Below are positions 31,896-41,019 of a stretch of DNA of 64,000 nt, one piece after another. The notes under the pieces are model-generated. The model was not told the origin of the DNA, searched no databases, and saw only the letters and a program-made list of their open reading frames with translations. Position 1 is the first letter of the stretch. Each line of letters starts with the position of its first letter. Source of the stretch: Odontocerum albicorne (lineage: Eukaryota > Arthropoda > Insecta > Trichoptera > Odontoceridae); assembly GCA_949825065.1 (NCBI GenBank), contig OX463865.1, positions 19,701,115 through 19,765,114 on the forward strand, written 5' to 3'. The translations under genes were made by a program, and so were the position numbers.

Positions 31896-32700
31896 CACAC
31901 TGAACTGTGATGAACTCTTGTTATCAGGCAAACTCTTGCCTGTGATGAATTACTGTTACCAAACATCTGACTTATGCATTTTTGTCATCAGACAAACTCT
32001 GAACTGTGACGAACTCTTTTTATTAGGCAAACTCTTGACTGTGATGAACTCTTGTTACCAAAATTCTGGATGTGATGAATTTTTGCTATCAGAAATACTC
32101 TGAACGGTGATAAACCCTTATTACAAGACATACTATAACTCTTGATAACAAACTTCTGCATGTGATATTTTTTTTGTCAGACAAACTCTGAACAGTGATA
32201 AACTCTTTTTATCAGGCAAACTCTGTACTGTGATGAACCCTTGTTACCAGACAAACTCTTGTTACCGAAATCGTGGATCTGATGAATTTTTGCTATCAGA
32301 CAAACTCTGAACTGTGATGAACCCTTGTTACCAGACAAACTCTTGTCACCGAAATCGTGGCTGTGATGAATTTTTGCTATCAGACAAACTCTGTACTGTT
32401 ATGAACCCTTGTTACCAGACAAACTCTTGTTACCGAAATCGTGGCTGTGATGAATTTTTGCTATCAAGCAAACTCTGTACTGTTATGAACCCTTGTTACC
32501 AGACAAACTCTTGTTACCGAAATCGTGGCTGTGATGAATTTTTGCTATCAGACAAACTCTACTGTTATGAACCCTTGTTACCAGACAAACTCTTGTTACC
32601 GAAGTCGTCGAAGTTGTTATCAGACAAACTCTGAACTGTGATGAACTCTTTATATCAGGCAAACTCTCAAATGTGTTGAACTTTTACTACCAGACGAACT
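31896..32700. repeat. 84-bp higher-order array of 28-bp subunits
   Basis: Degenerate 28-bp subunits (CTGTGATGAACTCTTGTTAC and variants) are organised from about 32235 on into an 84-bp period: GAACCCTTGTTACCAG occurs at 32235, 32319, 32403, 32487 and 32569. The open frame at 32314-32634 (repeating NPCYQTNSCYRNRGCDEF) follows from a period divisible by three and ends where the last unit loses 2 bp. Confidence 0.9.
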
Positions 32701-32710
32701 CTTGTGTTGT

Positions 32711-32763
32711 ACAATTTTTTTTCATATCTAACCCTGACGAGTTAGATATGAATAAAAAATTGT
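32711..32763. repeat. Inverted repeat at the end of the 84-bp array
   Basis: ACAATTTTTTTTCATATC...TAAC (32711-32732) pairs with GTTAGATATGAATAAAAAAT... (32741-32763), one small mismatch, loop CCTGACGA. It lies just outside the last array unit. Confidence 0.85.
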
Positions 32764-33217
32764 ATTATTCTTTTTGCAAATCTCCGTGTAGAAAACAATC
32801 TTCTCCAAGGACCATGGGGGTCGTATGTTTCCGTGTTAAATCTTTTAGTTTGTAGATGAAGATTGACAAGGGTAGTGTCTCATAGATTGTTATAACTCAG
32901 TATATCTAAATTGTTATAGCGTAGTATTTATAATATATTTCGCACTGTCTGGTCACGTAACAATAAACAAAGACAAAGAACGTCTCAATCTAGTTCTGTA
33001 ATGTGATTTAGCCCGAGGCATCAGCAAAATCGTTCCACATTACCTGTTCAACTAATGTATTGTATTATGACTAACTAACTACACGTGTAATCGTCATGCA
33101 ACCCCCCATTACTGACTCGCTCAATGTAAACACTGGCTGGCCTCGCTTCTTTCTCAATTCTTGCGTCTGATTGTTTAATTAATTTTCTTATACATGAGGA
33201 GACGGAACGTATTGGTG
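32764..33217. other. Unassigned
   Basis: I see no gene or repeat. Confidence 0.4.
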
Positions 33218-33838
33218 TTAACCCTTCCTGTCCTGTGATGTGTAACTAGTACACATTGCTTCTAAACACTTTAATATCTTTATAAATATAATAAATACTG
33301 GGTTCAGATTTTAGGTATTCCTCCGTAATACATTTACGCATTGAATGAAAAAAAAATAATATTAATAATAATTAGCACTTATCGGCCACATCAGAGATAT
33401 TTTGTGAAAATCGGGAATAAATTCACCAATACAATCAAACGTGTGCCAGTGTGTGATGTAGGTGATATTCATTCTAAAAAACCGCTATGGGTGAGGAAGC
33501 GACGCTATTCACGTCTCACTCTCACTCTACTTCGGTATATGGGAACGCAAGAAATAGAATCTCAGTTCGCTCGCTTCAGTATCTCTCGGGCATCCGTTTG
33601 AGGTGGTCGCTTCGCCCGTTTTGTGAACATCGTCCGATGTTTTTTTTTTCATGTTTTCAACAATTAAATTTCAATTATTATCACTTTTGACTTCAAATTT
33701 AATTAATTTAAGCGATTGGCTCTGAATATTCTTATTTTTTCGATTTTAAATCGCTCATTTTTACATATGTATTGATGTGTATTGAATACACATCACCGGA
33801 ACGGGCGAATTTTTTTAGCACAGGAAGGGAAAGGTTAA
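33218..33838 (-). mobile_element. TTAA MITE, subfamily B, copy 3 (inverted)
   Basis: TTAA at 33218-33221 and 33835-33838; reverse orientation to copy 2, which lies about 1.5 kb upstream with the 84-bp array between them. A 1-bp change gives an 86-aa frame that is not a gene. Confidence 0.92.
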
Positions 33839-33879
33839 ATGCTGAACAGTCTTGTTGAAAAAATCAAACAAATAGAAAA

Positions 33880-34075
33880 TATTATACTCGTATTACACTT
33901 TCATTGTATACAGTACGACAAGGCGGGGATTTTGCCATGTTTTAAGCCCTTCCGACCAACCACAAAATTATTAATGACGCCATAATTAAAAACCGTACTG
34001 GAACACGTCTTAAAATAATGATTGTGTTCTGATGGGAAAAGGACTCGTAACCCCCCGGTTTCGAAAGGTTTTTTG
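33880..34075 (-). mobile_element. SINE-1 copy
   Basis: Minus strand: degenerate head (CCGGGGGGTTACGAGTCC-like), body, then a more complete tail with the complement of GATTTTGCCATGTTTTAAG and TTTCATTGTATACAGTAC. Confidence 0.6.
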
Positions 34076-34254
34076 TAATGTAGTAATGCATGGAAACCTA
34101 TTCAATTTATTTCAAATAAAAAATATTTTATTCTAATCTTCTTTCTCTTTTGTTGCAGGTATGTTCAACAATCTACGCAAGTATCATCAATCTCACACTT
34201 CAGTGTGGTGCCGAAGAATTCAGTATGTATTTTAACCACGTTAGATTATAGTCC

Positions 34255-34440
34255 ACAACAGCATTTTAGTACCATTTCGAATGTATGAAAGTACAACGTG
34301 GACGTGGAAATATCTTGAAATGAGCCGAATAAATTCTGTAGAAGTTTGTGCACTTAGAATAATATATGGGATGACAATGCATGACTGGGTACCGAACGAA
34401 GTGATAATGGATGTTGTTGAAATAAAAATGCTTTGAGATA
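34255..34440 (+). pseudogene. LINE-D coding fragment
   Basis: The plus strand reads WKYLEMSRINSVEVCALRII, then YGMTMHDWVPNEVIMDV, corresponding to the part of LINE-D upstream of the MHDRIRN segment at 5.5 kb. Stops follow at about 34435. The remainder to 34834 is unassigned. Confidence 0.55.
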
Positions 34441-34834
34441 ACTTTTTAAAGTATTAAGATTGACTCAAATATGTCCGAGATTGAAACATGTTCATTACCC
34501 AATCAATGTAATGTTGATAAGTACCACAAGGTCCAAAAGTTTCAGACCTGAACAAGTAATATCGCGTTTGGATAGATACCACGCCGCCCACGCCCATTAC
34601 ATGGTCGGGCGATGTTACAGTTAAATTTGATACCTATACCATCAGAAGTATGCCGGCTAGAGTCGATAGAAGATGTGTTATTTATTTATAGTCTAAAATT
34701 TAAAAAAATTAATAACAGTACTCTACTCTGACATCTGTTGATAGTCTCTAACTATATCAAATAAATAAGAACATTCATAGATAATCCCCCTAACTATATC
34801 AAATAAATGTCACAGAATGTAAATCTCTATGATT

Positions 34835-35407
34835 CTATACTAGAGAAAATGCAGGATGGTTCCTGTAACGTTTTAAATTTCATGTCTCAAAGGGTTGGGG
34901 TAAACTCGTTTTTTTTTTACAAATCGAATCGTGTTTTTATAAATAGAAAAATAATTTTTCTCTAAACTGACGTTTTAATTCTTAATTTTCATTATACTGA
35001 CTTTCTAATGTATTCTATGATTTATATCTATCTTTAAATAGGCCAAGATCCATTATGAATTAATACTAATTACGAACATTTATTTTAGGTATAAAAAAAT
35101 CGAAAATCCAATTATCGTATACCCCATCCCTAGCCAATGCAGACTAACGTAGTGACTTTTGACAAACGTCACCAAATATTATTTGATTTTAACAAACTGC
35201 CACAATTTTGCTAATTTGTAACAAGATGTATTACTTTGTCATTATTGTTAGTTTTATGTAATGTATTTACCTAAATAACTTGCTATTTATTAGAATCGAG
35301 GTTTATATTAAAGTTGATAAAATAATTAAAATTACTAAACGTCGTTACAAGATTGGGGCAAATTTGTAAAATGTCACAGGGACCATGCTACATTTTCTCT
35401 AGTATAG
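34835..35407. mobile_element. Foldback MITE, 573 bp
   Basis: Ends CTATACTAGAGAAAATGCAG and (reverse complement) CTATACTAGAGAAAATGTAG, imperfect inverted arms of about 60 bp, TA at the edges. The right inner part resembles the centre of the 4892-5100 MITE. No coding content. Confidence 0.8.
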
Positions 35408-35598
35408 TCATTTCATGATTTCAAGGTGGTATGAATAAAGTCCCACCATGCACGTTCTAGCACTTAAAAAGTGGGACATTTTTCACACCACCATTTTCCT
35501 TCAAAGAGTTAAAAATCAGTTCTTCAAAAGTCCTCGAAAGTTATGCAGGGGCGAAGTACTTTTTCAGGGATTCCTTATAGATTAACAAACTAACTTCT

Positions 35599-36227
35599 TT
35601 AACCCTTCCCTTACGGTGATAAAAATAATACGCGTGCTCCGGTGTTGGGTAGTGAGTACGCGATCAAAAATTAGCGATTTTAAATCGGAAAAATAAGAAC
35701 ATTCATAGATAATCCCCTTAATTAATTATAATTGAAGTTAAAAATTATAATAATTGAGATTTATTTGCTGAAAACATTAAAAAACCATCTGGCAACGCTC
35801 ACGGAACGGGCGTACGTCTAACCTATTTGCAAGCCTAGAAGCTACTAGGGGCGCGGAACGTCAGTCGCATACCCCGGCGCTTACGCTTATGCTTGCGACG
35901 TTGAGACAATTTAGCTCCTCGCAATTCAGTCTAGTATGCAAGAGTGAGATGCGAATATAGTGTCGCGCTTCCCGCATACTATTCACCTATCGTCAAGACG
36001 AGGCACTCTCAGCGTTTAAATGCGAATTTGTTTTCGATCTTTACAAAACACCTCGATGTAGTCGATAAATTCTGATTATTATTAATATTATTTTTTAAAT
36101 CAATGCGTAAATATATTATGGAGGAATACCTAAAATCTTAACCTTGTATTTATAATATTTATAGAGATATTGATGGTTATTAGAAGCAACGTGTAGAAGA
36201 TACCCAACACAGGGAAGGAAAGGTTAA
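35599..36227 (-). mobile_element. TTAA MITE, subfamily A, copy 2
   Basis: TTAA at 35599-35602 and 36224-36227; ends CCCTTCCCTTACGGTGA and GGGAAGGAAAGG. Confidence 0.93.
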
Positions 36228-36687
36228 CTGTCGGTATATATGTCCATGCACTCTCCATCTTGTTCAGACCGGATACTTTTAGATCTTAGTGTTACCATAC
36301 GAATAAATAAATTCATTTCTGACAAGCTCCATGACCCAATGTAAAATTAACCCATTGCGAAGGCTATGCAATGAATTGATTTAGCATAGTGATATACATA
36401 AATCAGCAGTGAATGGACAATTATTATATTAGTAAACAATAAAAAATACGCGCGTAACGGATAACAAAATGAATTCAAGTTTCCAAACCTCATTACTCAC
36501 CGTAGTAAAGATGAGAGGAGAGGGGAGGTCAATTATACAGTGACATTTCGCCTTGGCGTTGTAAAAGCAATGTTTTAATTATACGATTCTCAAACGTGGT
36601 TCAAATCCACTAAGTAAGACAATGCTATGTACACTCACTTATCACATTCAATCATCATTTGCTTAACTCTGGCCAAACTCCATTCGA
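36228..36687. other. Spacer between inverted MITEs, with repeat S
   Basis: 36295-36385 is matched in inverse orientation by 63040-63130 (GACAAGCTCCATGACCCAAT, then a TTGCGAAGGCTATGCAATGA segment). Otherwise nothing recognised. Confidence 0.5.
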
Positions 36688-37326
36688 TTAACCTTTCCTT
36701 CCCTGTGTTGGGTATCTTCTACACGTTGCTTCTAATAACCATCAATATCTCTATAAATATTATAAATACAAGGTTAAGATTTTAAGTATTCCTCCATAAT
36801 ATATTTACGCATTGATTTAAAAAATAATATTAATAATAATCAGAATTTATCGACTACATCGAGGTGTTTTGTAAAGATCGAAAACAAATTCGCATTTAAA
36901 CGCTGCGAGTGCCTCGTCTTGACGATAGGTGAATAGTATGCGGGAAGCGCGACACTATATTCGCATCTCACTCTTGCATACTAGACTGAATTGCGAGAAC
37001 CTGAATTGTCTCAACGTCGCAAGCAAAGGCGTAAGCGCCGGGGTATGCGACTGACGTTCCGCACCACTAGTAGCCTCTAGGCTTGCAAATAGGTTAGATG
37101 TACGCCCGTTCCGTGAGCGTTTTTTAATGTTTTCAGATTGTTTTTTAATGTTTTCAGCAAATAAATCTCAATTATTATAATTTTTAACTTCAATTATAAT
37201 TAATTAAGGGGATTATCTATGAATGTTCTTATTTTTCCGATTTAAAATCGCTAATTTTTTATTGCGTACTCACTACCCAACACCGGAGCACGCGTGTTAT
37301 TTTTATCACCGTAAGGGAAGGGTTAA
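36688..37326 (+). mobile_element. TTAA MITE, subfamily A, copy 3
   Basis: TTAA at 36688-36691 and 37323-37326; opposite orientation to copy 2. A segment around TTTTTTAATGTTTTCAG is duplicated near 37120-37160. Confidence 0.93.
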
Positions 37327-37439
37327 ACACACTGAAAGAAGAATTTGCATACATATCATCACGTCGTGTACCTTACGAACTAGACAGAGAGAACATATCT
37401 CTATACTTTTCTTAATAAGCACACAACCTTGTTAAGAAA

Positions 37440-37715
37440 AGTCTGGAGTCCTTTTCCTTTGATTGTTGATATCTCACTTTATATGAAAAGGAATGTTCGG
37501 ATAATTGTTCGTCTTTATGGGGCTTGTGGGCATGTGCTCACGTACATAATGTGTTCATGGATTTCGTGGGGATGTATAGTCATTTGAATGTTTTTTTTTT
37601 GCTGCCATGTAACTTGCTTCATTTACTTTTATCTGGCTGGTTGGAAGAGATTGCCGCCTGGCAATAAGTCCGCCAGATTGTATTCGGAATAAAAGTGTAA
37701 AATATTGTAAATAAA
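37440..37715 (+). mobile_element. LINE-A 3' UTR and tail
   Basis: Starts within the 3' UTR (TTGATATCTCACTTTATATG) and ends with CCGCCAGATTGTATTCGGAA and a T/A-rich tail. No coding part. Confidence 0.78.
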
Positions 37716-37789
37716 ATAAACAACATTTGCCTCCTCCACGCTCACACATCTCGTCATGCAAATCTAATATTAAATTTTATTTATAGTTA

Positions 37790-38105
37790 AGGCATTAACA
37801 TTGTGGAGGTTTATAGACATTGTGATTTATTTTATCAAACACAGTTTATTACACTTTTGTAACGGTATAACCTTACAGGTTTCAAGGTTTTCACTTCATC
37901 ATCAGGGGAGCACAAACAAGACTGAATTCTGTTCGAACTGATACCGAGATACACGCTTCTAACGGTAAATATTCGGGTTGGGGACTGTGGGTAGAGGGAG
38001 GGAGGAGACAACCTCAGCGAGCAGCGTCGAAATTCTTGGAATATATGTGTTTACCAGATGTTCGCCTCGGTGTACTGACTTAGAAATTTCTAGGGCCTCT
38101 AATCT
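37790..38105 (-). repeat. Hammerhead-like repeat unit with flank
   Basis: A single unit (37829-37950) in which the minus strand reads CTGATGA ... GAAAC, followed by the flank shared with 24836-25020. The helix II candidate is short (AAG/CTT). The adjoining CATTGTGGAGGTTTA segment is also found at 29870 and, inverted, near 45600. Confidence 0.6.
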
Positions 38106-38394
38106 GTCCAATTTATTTCCTTTGCTACTGATATGTAAGAATTTGGCATCATCGATGTAAATTTTCTATCACTGTTTCTGCTGATATTTTCCGAGTTCAA
38201 TTTTTTTTCAATTCAATTTATAAGGCTGTTTTATATACGCTTCCATTTAGAGAGCAAATTACCTTTAAGGACGTTCTCACTCGGGACTAAAAACCTCTAA
38301 TATTAAACAAATCACGTCTGGTACCTGTAGCATCGGCCGAGCGAATGATGGTCAACACTGTCTTTGCATATATCACAACCTAGTGGGACTGTCA

Positions 38395-39095
38395 TGCGGC
38401 AATTTCCTCCAGCTAACCATAAAGATTTTCAACCTACGAAAGTACGATCATATAACTTCATACCAGAAGGCATTGAACTGGTTGAATGTTAGAAATAGAC
38501 TCCAAATTCACATACTGTCTCTATTGTATAATATCCTTAACTGTCCCGCCGCACCCTCTTATCTCGCCGAAAATTTTCAGCGTCTTTCCAATCATGGATT
38601 AGCACTGCGCTCAAACAGAGATTATTTATTGGCCTTTCCAGTTCACCGCTCCTCTTTCTTTACGTCGTCCTTAACTGCCCATGCAGTGAGACTCTGGAAT
38701 CAGTTACAAACCAATATAAGACTCGCTCCGTCCTTGGCATGCTTTAAGAAGCGACTGAAAAAACTCTTAATTTCTAGTCAGTAAAATAACGTGTTTCATT
38801 CCTGATTTTTCTTTTCCTTTCCTCTCCACCATCCCTTCCTTTCCTTTTGATTGATGATAAGTCATTTAAAAAATAATGTTCGAGTGATTGTCCGTCTTTG
38901 TGGGGTTCTTGAGCATGTTCTCGCGTAGGTATATGTTTATATATTTCGTGGGGATGGATAGTCATTTGAATGATTTATGCGACCACGTAACTTGCTTCAT
39001 TTACTTTTGTCTGGTTGGTTGGAAGAGATTGCCACCTAACAATACACCCGCCAGATTGTATTGCAATAAAAGTGTTAAATAAATAAATATAGATA
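38395..39095 (+). pseudogene. LINE-A, longest uninterrupted 3' copy
   Basis: The plus strand keeps about 130 codons open (38383-38784). It reads FNLRKYDHITSYQKALNWLN, then LQIHILSLLYNILNCPA, a YLAENFQ segment, then HAVRLWNQLQTNIRLAPS and FKKRLKKLL, the thumb and C-terminal tail of a Jockey/I-type LINE protein. The rest is 3' UTR ending in TTGCAATAAAAGTGTTAAAT and (AAAT)n. No endonuclease or catalytic RT block is present, so it is a dead 5'-truncated copy. Confidence 0.85.
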
Positions 39096-39118
39096 TTTAT
39101 GAGGTTTTATATTATGTT

Positions 39119-39205
39119 AAAACCTTTTTTTTTTTTTTAATAACTGGGTTCTAGCATAAATCGACCCGCTTACCAACTAGGTCAAAGAGGTTGTCAAAAA
39201 TAAAA
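39119..39205 (-). mobile_element. SINE-1 head fragment
   Basis: Minus strand: CAACCTCTTTGACCTAGTTG, then a body start with a long T/A run. B box degraded. Confidence 0.5.
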
Positions 39206-39238
39206 TCTCGTAACATATGTAGGGAACCCATGATTTTT

Positions 39239-39556
39239 TTAACTCATTCAGACCCTGTGTGCATAATTATGCACACTTATTTCAAAGCATAATATAACGA
39301 ATAAAATACTCGTAATATAACGAATAGCATAATATAACGGCAAATTTTCTTTTAAAAACCTATGCAACAAGATTGTCTTTTCAGTCGTCTGTGTACGTTG
39401 AGACCTGTTGGGCATAATTATGCACATGTTCAATTTCCTAGTAAAAAAAAAAAAAAAAAAAAAAACATTTTTCTTCTATTAAAACCCCGATGAAGCCTAA
39501 TCCACTCTTAAATATTTTTTTCTCCCTTAACAATAATTCAGGTCTGAATGAGTTAA
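39239..39556. mobile_element. Second TTAA-type MITE family, 318 bp
   Basis: Begins TTAACTCATTCAGACC and ends with its complement GGTCTGAATGAGTTAA. Inside each end is the palindromic word GCATAATTATGC (39260 and 39413). A poly-A run lies at 39442-39465. TTAA ends point to a piggyBac-like element of a different family from subfamilies A and B. It abuts LINE-E. Confidence 0.75.
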
Positions 39557-40790
39557 TTCACTTTGCACGGATTTCTCCTGTTACGCAAAAAGGGTTTGCT
39601 TCTAGAGTTAGCTTATTTGTAAGAAATAATATCAGCCAAGATTCTTCTCATACTGCTAGGCGATGCCGAGACTATATCCACAGTATTATTCAGTTGGTTC
39701 AATATCTCTATAGCCATGATATTCGTCCTGTAAGTTGGTATGTAGAACAGAGGGTGATTCCTTGCACGGCTATATTTATTAGGTACATATAAACTTAATG
39801 CTTCTAGTATCGCGGGGCAGTTAACCCTTGCCGATCTGTGAACGGACAAGAGTGACCAAGACGTATATTTTATTTAATTTCTCGAAATATACTGCTTGCA
39901 GGGTCTTCATACTTTATGTATTCCTCATCGAAACCTCTATGATTTGAATGATGTCATTACGAAATAAAATCATTAATAAATATCAACAGAAATGAATGAT
40001 TTTAAATCGAGAATTGACGAAATGTCAAAACACTCCGTATGACTCATTCTTTTTTGACAGTTAATATTTTACGAGTACATTCGTTCCAGGGATTGGTTAC
40101 CAGTTTTATCAAACACCTGTGTGTTTAGTACATAGAATAGAAACAAAAGTTATTTCGTGCCCCAATTGCGATAGACTCTCCACAGGATTAAATTTTGATT
40201 TTATGATATGTTTGTCCTATTTTCAAATTTTGACCTATTTTCAAAGTGTTTATATTTTCCAAATGGCATATTTTATTGATTTGAATTACGTGTTTGTTTT
40301 TATATTATTATTTTTGAATTTATATATTCATTTTATATTTTGTTAATATGTTAATTATTGTCTTAATTCGAATTATATTTTTATTGCCAAAAAATACACG
40401 CTACATTTTATTGTATAATTTTATGATTTTTTTTTTAAAGGTTGGAGACCTCTTTTCAGTCATGCGCATTCTGAACGTTGCGCAGACCGAACGACGCAGT
40501 GGAAATATGATGTTCTTATAGAAATGTCACCTCTCTGTTTGAACTCTTATTTTATCATTTCTTACACTTATTTTATATTATTCGACATTTTATTACATAA
40601 TAAAATGATGTTTATAGCTAATTACAAAAAAAAACTAATAGATTTTGTATAATTTTAATTTAAAACATACATGTTTACTGTACCCTCAATGTCCAACACC
40701 GTTACTGGCGTAATTTTTTAGCACAGTAAGGGAAGTGTTAAAGCAACCTGATGCAACCATTTGCATCCATATTGCATTAGAGATGGTTAG
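39545..40790 (-). pseudogene. LINE-E C-terminal fragment split by a TTAA element
   Basis: Minus strand 39820 to 39600 reads ALSLYVPNKYSRARNHPLFY, then IPTYRTNIMA and SSMRRILADI, a Jockey-like C-terminal tail. The LINE-E sequence continues after 40741 with AGCAACCT, as in the uninterrupted copy at 62398. Confidence 0.7.
39821..40741. mobile_element. TTAA element C, 921 bp
   Basis: TTAA at 39821-39824 and 40738-40741. Left end CCCTTGCCGATCTGTG, right end (complement) CACTTCCCTTACTGTGC, weakly like the A/B ends. The flanks join to GGGGCAG-TTAA-AGCAACCT, matching the uninterrupted GGGACAGTTAAAGCAACCTT at 62402. No transposase: the 75-aa frame inside has no motif. Confidence 0.82.
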
Positions 40791-41011
40791 ATTAAAGGTT
40801 TATAGACTGTTGTTTAGTTTTTCAGTGTTAGGTCGTGATTATCAAACACTCGCCCATAAAACGCCCCGAATGTATATGTAATAATTGAAATGCTTTGCGA
40901 TTGAAGCAAAAAATCAGTGTCGAATTTCATAATACCATGTTGCATTGAAACTGAGGTCTAAATATCTCTGCCACGTGTGGTAAAATATCGCGATTGCATC
41001 ACCCCTCGTTA
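40791..41011. other. Unassigned
   Basis: Nothing recognised before the hAT target site. Confidence 0.4.
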
Positions 41012-41019
41012 GGCATACT

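Noticed and set aside
32314..32634. Cysteine-containing repeat protein frame
   Set aside because: Follows the 84-bp period; frame lost when a unit is 2 bp short; no signal peptide or family match.
34135..34200. Splice acceptor (pyrimidine tract then TTGCAGGT) of a host exon
   Set aside because: The downstream sequence reads into a LINE-D fragment with stops; no exon could be supported.
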